This document shows positions 16,869-26,574 of a stretch of 34,423 bases of DNA, in pieces (the first letter of the stretch is position 1; every line of letters begins with the position of its first letter). This stretch comes from Armatimonadota bacterium (GTDB taxonomy: Bacteria; Armatimonadota; UBA5829; JAUSEB01), in NCBI GenBank assembly GCA_030650495.1, contig JAUSEB010000034.1, forward strand, positions 1 to 34,423. Reading direction: 5' to 3'. The translations under genes and the position numbers were made by a program. Under the pieces are notes generated by a model. That model made no database searches, was not told the DNA's origin, and saw nothing but the letters and a program-made list of their open reading frames with translations.

Positions 16869-18170
16869 TTAACTGCTCCCCTCTATGTTGTTCCGCAAGT
16901 TAAGCGTCCCATACATTGGTGATGGGTGGACTGAGGTGGCTTTCAAGAGAGCTGCTTGGATGTCCTCCTTCGACTCGCAGGGAGCTTCCAAAAGCGATTC
17001 CAGTAGTGCCTGGTGTGCTACACACCTGGCTTTTTCTTCGACATTGTAGTCGTCTTGATCTGTGCGTGCAAAGTGCAAAATATCCTCATATACACGTAGT
17101 CCAAATCTGTTGTAAAAGACCCGCTCTTGGCGCATTTCGATCTCAAGCCCGGCACATTGTTTAGCTAGACGCGCTACTATGTCACCATTGTAGAATGCAG
17201 TGCCACGAACATTTGTCTCTCTGCCAAGCACAGCAATAATGCGGCCTGATGATATGCACACTCGACGCATCTCAACAAGCGCCATAGCCATATCGACGCA
17301 GTATTGAATAACCGTGAGAAATCTATTCCCGCGATTCTTTCGGTTCGACCCAATCTCAGAACGAGCTACGTCCAATAGGTTCCATCCTATCGCTTCGGTC
17401 GAACGGCGGAATTGCTGGTGATAATTTTGGACGTTTATATATGGAGGCGAAGTGATAATCAAATTGACGCTTTGGTCTGAAATTGGCAGATGTCTGGCAT
17501 CGCAATTGAATATACGGATTGGTCTTTCCGATATGGGCAAAGAAAGCACTTGGCGTGCTAACGTTTTCCAAACACTATAAAGCCTGCTCTCGTTAAGGTC
17601 CGGCTTCCAGAAGTCGAGTAAGACAATCAGCGCCTCCAATAATATCTTATGTGCAGTATTATTCACAGTCCCTTGGAGTCCACAGAGTCTAGATATAATT
17701 TCGCCCCGCTCATAAACACAGATTGGAGCGCCCAACATAGGCATTGATCGTGGGAGAACGTCTCGAAGCATCGCGGACACTCGCTCGACACAGGTTCTTC
17801 TTGTTTCTAGGTCTACATTGATGAAGCGGTATACCTGTGCCATTAGATAAGCCGCCGGGTTGATCTCGGTTCCTAACGCTTCCATTTTTAGCCTGCCAGC
17901 TTCGTGAAGCACTGTGCCACTTCCAAGAAACGGGTCGAGAACCACCGTATTCACGGTAGCGTAGCGCTCTAAAAGCGCTTGAACGAACTGCGGAGAAAAC
18001 TGCCCTTTCCAAGGGAAAGGATTACTGCGGTTCTTGTTCTCAATATTGAGTAAGGACTGGGGAATATCGTGGGTATTCAGGGGGATTGTGGCGAGTAAAG
18101 AAGCACGATCAGGCAAATCTGATTGCTGTTTCTCAACTCGTTCAAATTGTTCTATACTTATAATGCCCAC
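16869..18170 (-). CDS. DNA amino-methyltransferase of a Type II R-M system
   Basis: VVLDPFLGSGTVLHEAGRLKMEALGTEINPAAY (AdoMet motif) followed by LIITSPPYINVQNYHQQFRR (SPPY catalytic motif). Confidence 0.88.
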   Translation of the reverse strand: MGIISIEQFERVEKQQSDLPDRASLLATIPLNTHDIPQSLLNIENKNRSNPFPWKGQFSPQFVQALLERYATVNTVVLDPFLGSGTVLHEAGRLKMEALGTEINPAAYLMAQVYRFINVDLETRRTCVERVSAMLRDVLPRSMPMLGAPICVYERGEIISRLCGLQGTVNNTAHKILLEALIVLLDFWKPDLNESRLYSVWKTLARQVLSLPISERPIRIFNCDARHLPISDQSVNLIITSPPYINVQNYHQQFRRSTEAIGWNLLDVARSEIGSNRKNRGNRFLTVIQYCVDMAMALVEMRRVCISSGRIIAVLGRETNVRGTAFYNGDIVARLAKQCAGLEIEMRQERVFYNRFGLRVYEDILHFARTDQDDYNVEEKARCVAHQALLESLLEAPCESKEDIQAALLKATSVHPSPMYGTLNLRNNIEGSS

Positions 18171-18324
18171 GTCATAACATTAGGCTAGAGCAGCCCCCTC
18201 CTTCAAGACTGTATTATAGCACTCTTGGTAACTCTTGGTCGATAGAGTAAGTACACTGAGATGCTGAATATCTAATTGTTTGGTTTGACACGGCCTAGCC
18301 CACTGAATATACTGATACTAGCCC

Positions 18325-19167
18325 ATGCTATCGGACCTCCGTGAATTATATAGATACCGTGACCTGGTGGTCCAACTGGTCGTCCGGGACCTGAAGGTCC
18401 GTTATAAGAACTCGGCCCTTGGCTTCTTTTGGTCACTTATCAATCCGCTCGTCCAGGTGGCGATTATCACTATCGTCATCAAGACGGTCATGCGCCTGCC
18501 TATTCCGAACTATTCGGCGTATCTGCTGGCGGCGTTTTTGCCCTGGATGTTTTTCCAAATGTCCCTGTTGGACGCGTCCGATTCTGTGCTCAAGCACCAC
18601 GATCTGCTGAAGAAGGTCTACTTCCCCAGGGAAGCGCTGCCGATCTCGCTCGTCATATCTAATCTAATCCATTTGATACTCGCGTTCGTGGTCTTTTTCG
18701 TATATCTGGTGACGATACCACGGGCGCCGATACTCCCGACCGCGCTGCTTTTGCCCGTGTTGATGGCGATTCAGTTCGTTTTCAATTTGGGAGTAGCGTT
18801 CTTCGTTTCGTGCCTCAACGTTTTCTATGAGGACACCAAGTTCATCGTATCGGTGGGGCTGAACGTCCTGTTCTACGCTACGCCTGTTATGTATGTCTCA
18901 GAACTGGCGTATTCGGCCATGCCGGGGCCGCATAAAGGGATTCTGTGGATTCTCTACCAGATCAACCCGCTCAACGCGCTGCTGATGGCCTATAGAAAGA
19001 TTCTTCTGAACCCGATAAGCGATTTCCCTCTAAACGGACAGCAGATAAGCGATATGCCTTTGAACTATGGCTATTTAGGCGTTGCCGCGCTGATCTCGGT
19101 CGCGCTTGCGGTTTTCGGGTATCGGTTCTTCAACAAGCGCAAGTCTATGTTCGCGGAGATGCTATGA
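18325..19167 (+). CDS. Polysaccharide-export ABC transporter permease (Wzm/KpsM-like, ABC-2)
   Basis: ELYRYRDLVVQLVVRDLKVRYKNSALGFFWSLINPLVQVAIITIV...FFVSCLNVFYEDTKFIV...YQINPLNALLMAYR. Confidence 0.92.
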   Translation: MLSDLRELYRYRDLVVQLVVRDLKVRYKNSALGFFWSLINPLVQVAIITIVIKTVMRLPIPNYSAYLLAAFLPWMFFQMSLLDASDSVLKHHDLLKKVYFPREALPISLVISNLIHLILAFVVFFVYLVTIPRAPILPTALLLPVLMAIQFVFNLGVAFFVSCLNVFYEDTKFIVSVGLNVLFYATPVMYVSELAYSAMPGPHKGILWILYQINPLNALLMAYRKILLNPISDFPLNGQQISDMPLNYGYLGVAALISVALAVFGYRFFNKRKSMFAEML

Positions 19168-19895
19168 CACCTGCGGTCGAACTATCAGGAGTTACGAAGG
19201 TATTCAGGCTGTGCCACGGGCGGCCAAACTCGTTGAAGTCGCTCGCGCTGTCCTTCCGCCGCCTAAAGTGTGAGGAGCTTCTTGCGCTGGATGACGTTTC
19301 GTTTTCCGTCAAGCCGGGGGAAACAGTAGCTGTTATCGGGCGGAACGGCTCAGGCAAGAGCACGTTGCTTCGCTTGTTGGGGAACGTCTTCAAGCCTACA
19401 CGCGGGAAGGTCGTCGTGCGTGGCCGGGTGTCGTCGCAGCTTGAGCTTGGGGCGGGATTCCATCCTGAGATGACGGGGATGGAAAACATCTATCTGAATG
19501 GAACGATTCTCGGCCTGAGGACAAAAGAGATTCGGGAGCGGATCGACGACATATTGGCGTTTTCCGAGTTGGACAAGTTCATTGACGCGCCGCTGAAGAG
19601 CTATTCCAATGGCATGGTACTGCGGCTGGGGTTTGCGGTCGCCGTGCAGGTGGACCCGGACGTGCTGCTGCTGGACGAGGTCATCGCGGTAGGTGATGAG
19701 GCGTTTCAGGAGAAGTGCTACCTGAAGATTGAGGAGTTGCAGAAGGCGGGGAAGACGATCATATTTGTTTCTCACGATCTTCAAGCCGTGCATAAAGCCG
19801 CATCGAGAGCGATTTGGCTCAGTGGCGGCAAAGTGATGGCGGATGGCGCGGTGGACCAGGCGCTGAGCGCGTACTTGGCGTCGATACCGCATTAG
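19164..19895 (+). CDS. Polysaccharide-export ABC transporter ATP-binding protein (Wzt/KpsT-like)
   Basis: Walker A GRNGSGKSTLLRLLGNVFKPTRGKVVVRGRVSSQLELGAGFHPEMTG; signature SYSNGMVLRLGFAVAVQVDPDVLLLDEVIAVGDEAF. Confidence 0.93.
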   Translation: MTPAVELSGVTKVFRLCHGRPNSLKSLALSFRRLKCEELLALDDVSFSVKPGETVAVIGRNGSGKSTLLRLLGNVFKPTRGKVVVRGRVSSQLELGAGFHPEMTGMENIYLNGTILGLRTKEIRERIDDILAFSELDKFIDAPLKSYSNGMVLRLGFAVAVQVDPDVLLLDEVIAVGDEAFQEKCYLKIEELQKAGKTIIFVSHDLQAVHKAASRAIWLSGGKVMADGAVDQALSAYLASIPH

Positions 19896-19965
19896 GAGAA
19901 GTGGCTGGTGGCTGGTGGCTAGTGAATACTAGCCACTAATCACAAGCCACTAGCCACTAAAAAGG
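19896..19965. repeat. Palindromic/degenerate tandem repeat (GGCTGGTGGCTAGTG / CACTAGCCACTA)
   Basis: agtggctggtggctggtggctagtgaatactagccactaatcacaagccactagccacta. Confidence 0.7.
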
Positions 19966-19976
19966 GTGGAAAGCCT

Positions 19977-20168
19977 ATGGTTGACCAGAAATTGATCGAA
20001 ATACTTGCTTGTCCGGCGTGTGAGGACCGGCCTCCCGTGAGGCTCGAAGGCAATGAGATAGTGTGCGACAAGTGCGGCCGGGCTTATCCGATACGCGATG
20101 ATATTCCCGTTATGCTGGCAGATGAGGCGAGGATGACAATAGATATTGGGGAAGGGGACGTTAAATGA
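19977..20168 (+). CDS. Trm112 family protein
   Basis: 63 aa [51 protein letters not shown]. Confidence 0.88.
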   Translation: MVDQKLIEILACPACEDRPPVRLEGNEIVCDKCGRAYPIRDDIPVMLADEARMTIDIGEGDVK

Positions 20169-20614
20169 TTAAGATATTGGTGGTCCATGGTCCTAATTTG
20201 AACCTGCTCGGGCAGCGCGAGCCCGGTGTTTACGGCGTCGAATCTATCGACCAGATCAACAATCGCATTCACGCGCGGGCGCAGGAGCTTGAGATGGAGG
20301 TCCGAGTTGTCCAATCGAACAGCGAAGGAGAGATCGTGGACATCATCCAGCAAGCCGCTTCGTGGGCGGAGGGTATTATTATCAACCCGGCTGCTTATAC
20401 TCACTACAGCATCGCTATTCGCGACGCGCTCGCGGCCGTTCACCTTCCCGCCGTGGAGGTGCATCTTTCCAACGTTCACGCCAGGGAGGAGTTCCGCCAC
20501 AGGTCGGTGACGGCTCCCGTGGTCAGCGGGCAGATCGTCGGTTTCGGCGGCGACGGCTATGTTCTGGCGCTCGATGCGCTCAAGAGGATAATCGCAAGTG
20601 GCGCAAAACGCTGA
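20165..20614 (+). CDS. aroQ: Type II 3-dehydroquinate dehydratase
   Basis: [21 protein letters not shown]...[13 protein letters not shown]...[17 protein letters not shown]...[18 protein letters not shown]. Confidence 0.95.
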   Translation: MIKILVVHGPNLNLLGQREPGVYGVESIDQINNRIHARAQELEMEVRVVQSNSEGEIVDIIQQAASWAEGIIINPAAYTHYSIAIRDALAAVHLPAVEVHLSNVHAREEFRHRSVTAPVVSGQIVGFGGDGYVLALDALKRIIASGAKR

Positions 20615-21704
20615 TTTGGGAATGGCAATAGAAGGGCGGCTCGCCAAGCTGAGAAGCAAGCTGGCTGAACAGCGGCTGGACGCTATCCTGATCACAATGA
20701 TGGATAACGTCCGGTATATCAGCGGGTTCACCGGATCGACTGCTACGGCTATTGTGGGTAAATCTGACGCTGTTTTGCTGGTCGATCCCAGATATACGAC
20801 GCAGGCAAATGATGAGTGTAGGGGATTTCGCATCGTCGAGTATCGAAGAGTAACCGAGCGTCTGCCGCGTGTGATCGCTGAAGTTGAGGGAATGAAAGCC
20901 GGGAGTTTGGGATTTGAGGCCGACTATCTGCCGTATTCCGAATATAAAAGCCTGGAGGAAAGCAGACGCTCTAATATAAGTCTGGTTGACACTCAGCGGA
21001 TTGTTGACGATCTCCGCTTAATTAAGGACGCGCAGGAGTTGGACGCGATCAAGTATGCTATTGCCATAAGTGACGCCTGTTTTGAGGAGATTCTCGTCCA
21101 GATCAAACCGGGGCTTATGGAGCGGGATGTCGCCATCGCGATTGATTTTTGCATGCGAAAACACGGCGCGTCTAAACCGGCTTTCGATACGATTGTCGCC
21201 GCCGGTCCGCATGCCGCTTTGCCCCACGCGCAGCCCGGCGATAGGATTCTGGAACGCGGGCAATTGCTTAAAATGGACTTCGGCGCGGAATATCAGCAGT
21301 ATCCGTCCGACCTGACGCGCACGGTTTGCCTTGGCCAGCCGGACGCCAAACAGCGGGAGGTCTATAATACCGTGCTCGAAGCGCAGCTTAAGGCCATTGA
21401 CGCGATTCGTCCCGGTATCGCCGGAAAAGATGTCGATTCAGTCGCGCGCGATCATATTGCCGCGGCGGGTTACGGAAAGTATTTCGGCCACGGCTTGGGC
21501 CACAGCCTGGGTCGGGGAGTGCATGACGGCCCTGGTCTGTCCCAGACAAGCCCCATCATATTGGAACCTGGGATGGTCATGACCGTCGAACCCGGTATAT
21601 ATATTCCCGGGTGGGGCGGCGTCCGCATCGAGGATGATGTGCTGGTGACGGATGATGGGTGCGAGATTTTAACGAAGGCAACCAAGGAACTACTGGCGCT
21701 GTAG
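20598..21704 (+). CDS. M24-family Xaa-Pro (amino)peptidase
   Basis: [13 protein letters not shown]...[20 protein letters not shown]...[19 protein letters not shown]...[28 protein letters not shown]. Confidence 0.93.
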   Translation: MAQNADLGMAIEGRLAKLRSKLAEQRLDAILITMMDNVRYISGFTGSTATAIVGKSDAVLLVDPRYTTQANDECRGFRIVEYRRVTERLPRVIAEVEGMKAGSLGFEADYLPYSEYKSLEESRRSNISLVDTQRIVDDLRLIKDAQELDAIKYAIAISDACFEEILVQIKPGLMERDVAIAIDFCMRKHGASKPAFDTIVAAGPHAALPHAQPGDRILERGQLLKMDFGAEYQQYPSDLTRTVCLGQPDAKQREVYNTVLEAQLKAIDAIRPGIAGKDVDSVARDHIAAAGYGKYFGHGLGHSLGRGVHDGPGLSQTSPIILEPGMVMTVEPGIYIPGWGGVRIEDDVLVTDDGCEILTKATKELLAL

Positions 21705-21727
21705 GCTCGTAATAAGCTATAGGTAGG

Positions 21728-21755
21728 TTGGTTTCGGCATCTGAAATGCCGAAAC
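21728..21755. repeat. GGTTTCGGCAT-CTGAA-ATGCCGAAACACC hairpin
   Basis: Perfect arms GTTTCGGCAT/ATGCCGAAAC downstream of the M24 gene; related hairpin at 33607-33628. Confidence 0.75.
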
Positions 21756-21795
21756 ACCTACACACCTACAAACAGCGAAAACGTAACGCGTCCCG

Positions 21796-21903
21796 TCATT
21801 CTGAGGAGCGAAGCGACGAAGAATCTAATCAGTTGTATATATAGCGTAACGTATATACATATCCATCACCTGTGTAGATCCTTCACTTCGTTCAGGATGA
21901 CGT
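21796..21903. repeat. CGTCATTCTGAG...CAGGATGACG type inverted repeat
   Basis: cccgtcattctgaggagcgaagcgacgaagaatct ... agatccttcacttcgttcaggatgacg. Confidence 0.8.
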
Positions 21904-21956
21904 ATTCGCGGCGTGTTTTTATAGGACGAAGGGTTTGTGCGCCCGCGAGAAGACTT

Positions 21957-23060
21957 TTAGAAGCTTATCTTATGCCGGCGGGTGTATATGCCGGCTAGTA
22001 TACCGATAGCGCTGAGGCATGCGAGCAAGCTGCTCCCGCCATAGCTGAACATGGGCAGGGGCACACCTGTGACGGGCATGATGCCCATGGTCATTCCCAG
22101 ATTTACTACGGTCTGGAACAGGAACATTGATAGAATGCCGCCGGAGATCAATCGGCCAACAGGGTCTTCGGCGCTCATCATTATCACGGCGGCTCTGTAG
22201 AGCAGGCCAAGGTAGAGCATCAGCAGCAGCGCGCCTCCCATAAAACCAAGCTCTTCGCCGACAACCGTGAAGATGAAGTCGGTGTGCTGTTCGGGTATGA
22301 ATCTGAGCTGGCTCTGCGTGCCATGCATATAGCCTTTTCCGAGGAGTTTTCCTGAACCGATTGCTATCCTCGATTGCGTTATATGATAGCCGCTGGCTTT
22401 TGGATCGACATCGGGATTGATAAACGTGACAAGGCGTTTTTTCTGATAGTCCTTCAGAACGCCGAAGCTCCACATCGCGGTGAATAATAAGGCTCCGGCA
22501 AGTACAAACACCGCCAGATGGCGAAGCCTGGCGCCCGCGAAGTAGAGCATTCCGAACCAGATCGCCAGCAGCACGAGGGCTGTGCCTAGGTCGGGCTGCT
22601 TGAAGATGAGCAGCGTCGGAACCGCCATATAAAGAAACGATTTTACGACTGTTGGGAAGTCGCGGATTTGGTCGCGCCGGGAGACTAGAAACGCGGCCAG
22701 ACATATGATAAGCGCTATCTTGGCCAACTCGGACGGCTGTATCGAAAATGGCCCGAAGCCGAGCCATCGCTGAGCGCCTTTTGCGCTTTTACCGACCAGA
22801 AGGACCGCCAGAAGGAGAGTTAGATTTACAGCGTATATCCGGCCCGCTATGCGGGGATATGCATTATGGTCTATAGTGGATATAAGGAGCATTATTGTGA
22901 TGCCCATTACAGCCCAAACAATCTGCCGGGCGACTCGCATCGTCCCAGCGTCGCCGCCCTTGCTGGCGCTGTAAATCATCAGGAGGCTATACGCGACAAT
23001 AGCCAGCGCGCACGCAACGAGAGTAAGATCGTAGTGTTTTAGATTCCTGCGGTCCATCAT
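21957..23060 (-). CDS. rodA: Rod shape-determining protein RodA (SEDS family)
   Basis: MMDRRNLKHYDLTLVACALAIVAYSLLMIYSAS...GFGPFSIQPSELAKIALII...FKQPDLGTALVLLAIW...FIPEQHTDFIFTVVGEELGF...FSYGGSSLLACLSAIGIL. Confidence 0.93.
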   Translation of the reverse strand: MMDRRNLKHYDLTLVACALAIVAYSLLMIYSASKGGDAGTMRVARQIVWAVMGITIMLLISTIDHNAYPRIAGRIYAVNLTLLLAVLLVGKSAKGAQRWLGFGPFSIQPSELAKIALIICLAAFLVSRRDQIRDFPTVVKSFLYMAVPTLLIFKQPDLGTALVLLAIWFGMLYFAGARLRHLAVFVLAGALLFTAMWSFGVLKDYQKKRLVTFINPDVDPKASGYHITQSRIAIGSGKLLGKGYMHGTQSQLRFIPEQHTDFIFTVVGEELGFMGGALLLMLYLGLLYRAAVIMMSAEDPVGRLISGGILSMFLFQTVVNLGMTMGIMPVTGVPLPMFSYGGSSLLACLSAIGILAGIYTRRHKISF

Positions 23061-23141
23061 ATCCAGTTGCCGCTACAACCGCGAGCGGGCAAATACCTCC
23101 TGAAGCCGGGAGATAATTCGGAGATAATATATTTGAAATCG

Positions 23142-24488
23142 ATGATTAGGGGTGGCGATTCGGAAATCCCCACCCAGCGTACAGTACCAATTATAGTATA
23201 CTACGCGCTGATTTTGTTGTGCGTTTCCGGCGCTGTTTTCGCGGCGCCGTTCACAACGGCGTCCGTCACCTCCACCACTTTAGACAACGGGTTGAAGGCG
23301 ATTGTTCTGGAAGACCACTCCGCTGATTTGGTTGCGGTGGAGATATGGGTCAAAGCCGGCAATATAGTGGAGACCAAGGAAAACAACGGCGTTTCCCATT
23401 TTCTGGAGCACGTCTTGTTCAAGGGAACCGAAAAACGAGGCCCGGGGCAGGCCGATAAAGAGATCGAATCCCTGGGCTCCAGCCTCGAAGCGTCTACGTC
23501 CAGAGATGCGATCAGGATCAGTACAATAGTCGCAAGTAAGTACTTCGATGCCGCTCTGGATGTTCTCACCGATGTTGCTATGAGAGCAAAGCTGGACCCG
23601 CGGGAGATCGAAAGGGAAAAGCTGGTCATATTGGATGAGATAGCCCGGCGAGATAGCGACGTGCTTCAGTCCGTGGCGGGAGTCATAGACCGCGCCTATT
23701 TTACAAATCATCCTTATGGTTTTCCAATAGAGGGAAGCGCGGCTAACGTAAAAGCCATCACTCAACAGCAGATCAAAGATTTCTATCAGACGTATTTCGT
23801 GCCGAACAATATGGCCGTGATTATAGTCGGAGACATAACCGCCGCAAAGGCGGTGGAAGCTGTCAAGGAAGCGTTCAAAGAGTTCAAGAAACGCGATCTG
23901 CCGGCTTTGCAGACTCCAATTGCAGCGCCACCCACCGCGATCCATAAGGAGAAGATTACCAACCAGACTAAATTGGGCTACTGCGCCATCGGCTTCTTCG
24001 CTCCGGGCATCCGCGACGCCGCGGAAGTTTACGCAATGGACGTTCTGACCCAATATCTGGCCTCAGGCTACCAGAGCTGGATGCAGACGAGCTTGAAGAC
24101 CGATAAAGGAGACGCGCAGGTCGTAGCGTCCGAATTCACGACCCGGCGTGACCCCGGCAATATAATACTCTTTTTCGGAACGGACCCAGGCAACGTTGAG
24201 GACACGAAGCTGGCTGTAATCGCAAAATTAAAGCAGATGAAGGAGACTCCTATATCCGACGCTGAAATCGCCACGGCCAAACGATCTCTGGAAGGCGGCT
24301 TCGCTTTCGACACGGAGACCTATGCAGGCAGAGCCCACTCTCTTGGATTCTACGAATCACTGGGCGACTACAAGCTTTCGCTCGCGTATATAGAAAACAT
24401 CCGAAAAGTCACTCCCGAAGATATACGGAAAGTGGTCGCCAAGTATATCAATACGGATGCGTATATCACGGCGGAGGTTGGGCCATGA
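23142..24488 (+). CDS. M16 family metallopeptidase, catalytic type, with signal peptide
   Basis: HFLEHVLFKGTE (HxxEH zinc motif) and VILDEIARRDSD; hydrophobic TVPIIVYYALILLCVSGAVFA; ORF open from 23067, ATG at 23142 preferred. Confidence 0.9.
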   Translation: MIRGGDSEIPTQRTVPIIVYYALILLCVSGAVFAAPFTTASVTSTTLDNGLKAIVLEDHSADLVAVEIWVKAGNIVETKENNGVSHFLEHVLFKGTEKRGPGQADKEIESLGSSLEASTSRDAIRISTIVASKYFDAALDVLTDVAMRAKLDPREIEREKLVILDEIARRDSDVLQSVAGVIDRAYFTNHPYGFPIEGSAANVKAITQQQIKDFYQTYFVPNNMAVIIVGDITAAKAVEAVKEAFKEFKKRDLPALQTPIAAPPTAIHKEKITNQTKLGYCAIGFFAPGIRDAAEVYAMDVLTQYLASGYQSWMQTSLKTDKGDAQVVASEFTTRRDPGNIILFFGTDPGNVEDTKLAVIAKLKQMKETPISDAEIATAKRSLEGGFAFDTETYAGRAHSLGFYESLGDYKLSLAYIENIRKVTPEDIRKVVAKYINTDAYITAEVGP

Positions 24489-25936
24489 GAAGACGACTTT
24501 CCGCCCTCGCCGGACTGCTGATAATTTCCCGTTGTTTCGGGAAACCCTTTTCCCGAAACACCAACACCGGACTGTTGACAATTGCCGCGATTCTACTGGT
24601 TTGCCTTTTGGCCGTTCCGGTATCGGCGGTTGAAACAGGCTCGTCAACTACCAGGACGGTTCTGCCAAATGGTTTAGTTCTGATCGTCAAGCCGGAGCTT
24701 GGCAGCGGACTGGTTGCAATAGAGGCGTTTGTCAAGGCAGGCGCGCCTCAGGAGCAGCGCGCCAGGATAGGCATAGGTAACTTGGTAGCCCGCTCGCTGT
24801 TGGGAAGCACGAGGAACAAGTCTCAGCAGCGGCTTGCGGCGGCGTTCGATGAGGTTGGAGGGACGTTCAGGACGGATTGGTATCCGGATTTTACCGAAGT
24901 AAGCGCGATTACTACAAAATCCCATTTCGACGAGGCCGTTGGAATCCTGGCTGATGTGCTGTCGAACGCTGAGTTCGATCCAACCGTCGTCAGTAACGTT
25001 CAGGATACCATACTCGCCGAGATGCGCGGTGAGAATGATGACATAGGTGACGCGCTTTATACGCGTATGCTCGAATCCTTATATAAAGACAACCCATACA
25101 GACGGCCCAAATCCGGATACAGCAGATTCGTGCGCGATTTGACTCGCGATGATGTAATGAGTTTCTACAAGCAATACTATGTTCCGAGCAACATGGTCAT
25201 ATCAGTCGCCGGAGACCTGACTGAGGAAGAAGCCGTTGAACGGATTAAGAAGGCTTTCGCGGGGACGGGCTATCCTGTGAACATCCCTCAGCGGCCATTT
25301 GCTGACGAGAAACTCGACGCAATCGTTACCAAGCCTTTTGAACGGGACACGCCCGTAGCGCACATAATGCTTGGCTATCTCGCTCCCGGAGTCAACAGCC
25401 CCGACTTTCCCGCGTTTACGGTCGTCAATTCGATACTGGGCGGCGGAAAAGGCTCCCGTCTGTTCACCAACATCCGGGAGAAACGCGGAATGGGATATGA
25501 AATAGGAACCATGTATCCCATCCTGAAGAACCAGAGTCATCTAATCGCCAGAATAGTGACCGACCTTTATAAACCGGCTACGCCCGGCGTTCCGAGGGAA
25601 ATCTCTCTCAAAGAAGTGCAGGACGCCATACTTGCCGAGGTCGCGTCATTGAAAGAAAAGGAAGTATCCGACGAAGAACTCCTCCGGGCAAAACGCTTTA
25701 ACATAGGCTCCTACGCTCTGCGGCGGCAAAGGCTCCGCGAGCGCTCTTTCTTCCTGGGATGGATGGAGACAATCGGCGTCGGTTATAAATTCGACTACGA
25801 TATAGCCTCGCGGGTAGAAGCCGTAACCAAGGCGGACGTGCAGCGCGTCGCTCGTAAGTATCTAAACAACTACGCGCTGGTGGTGGCGTTTCCGAAAAAT
25901 GATCCTTACATCGTGAATCCGTTTTCGGGCAATTAG
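24485..25936 (+). CDS. M16 family protein lacking the HxxEH motif (probable non-catalytic partner)
   Basis: TVLPNGLVLIVKPELGSGLVAIEAFVKAGAPQEQRARIGIGNLVARSLLGSTRNKS aligns with the M16 N-domain but has no HxxEH; ATGA overlap with the upstream M16 gene. Confidence 0.88.
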   Translation: MRRRLSALAGLLIISRCFGKPFSRNTNTGLLTIAAILLVCLLAVPVSAVETGSSTTRTVLPNGLVLIVKPELGSGLVAIEAFVKAGAPQEQRARIGIGNLVARSLLGSTRNKSQQRLAAAFDEVGGTFRTDWYPDFTEVSAITTKSHFDEAVGILADVLSNAEFDPTVVSNVQDTILAEMRGENDDIGDALYTRMLESLYKDNPYRRPKSGYSRFVRDLTRDDVMSFYKQYYVPSNMVISVAGDLTEEEAVERIKKAFAGTGYPVNIPQRPFADEKLDAIVTKPFERDTPVAHIMLGYLAPGVNSPDFPAFTVVNSILGGGKGSRLFTNIREKRGMGYEIGTMYPILKNQSHLIARIVTDLYKPATPGVPREISLKEVQDAILAEVASLKEKEVSDEELLRAKRFNIGSYALRRQRLRERSFFLGWMETIGVGYKFDYDIASRVEAVTKADVQRVARKYLNNYALVVAFPKNDPYIVNPFSGN

Positions 25937-26100
25937 ACGAGTCTGGTTCAGAGAAAGCTTGCTTCAGGGAAGAACGCGGATTAACGCTGATGGGCGCAGA
26001 TAAACACAGATGATAAAGGGAGTCGGGGGAGGGTTTAAGGTTGAATGTTTAAGATATTGCCTACAACACGCTCTCCTTCTACATTCAACATTACATCCGT

Positions 26101-26155
26101 GGCTTGTTTCGGGATTTCCATTCCGCTGCGCTCCATTCAAATCCCGAAACACCGG
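26101..26155. repeat. TTTCGGGATTTCCATTCCGCTGCGCTCCATTCAAATCCCGAAACACCGG repeat
   Basis: Near-identical copies at 1271-1326 (same orientation) and 4903-4949 (reverse complement). Confidence 0.85.
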
Positions 26156-26346
26156 CGCTATTTCCTTCAACATTCAACAGGCTTCGGCTTCAAAGAACAA
26201 GCCGAAGCATAGGGATTCCCCTCTCTCAACTCTAAACTCTCAACTCAACCTTCAACTCATATTCATGTTTTGAGGCGCCTGCCGTTAGGTGGGGTAATTG
26301 CGCAAGCGCCTCTTATTTCCGGTAGAAGAATCATTCCGCCGGAAAT

Positions 26347-26574
26347 CTAAGTGGCCGCATGACTGGCTGGGCCTGAGTTCCGCCAGATTTTATGCGACCC
26401 GCTGGAACTGACCGGCTTCTGTTGTTCCGCGAATATGTCGTCCACATCACCGCGCCTGTTTATTATGGCGTCGGTCTTGGCCGCCAGTATGAATGTCGCG
26501 TAGGAGACTACACCTACCGGCGTACAGCCAATTAGCAACATAAATCCGATTGGCAATATCAAATCTGATGACAT
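26347..26574 (-). CDS. Small hypothetical membrane protein
   Basis: 75 aa MSSDLILPIGFMLLIGCTPVGVVSYATFILAAKTDAIINRRGD...; hydrophobic N-terminus, weak RBS, isolated in a repeat-rich gap. Confidence 0.4.
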   Translation of the reverse strand: MSSDLILPIGFMLLIGCTPVGVVSYATFILAAKTDAIINRRGDVDDIFAEQQKPVSSSGSHKIWRNSGPASHAAT

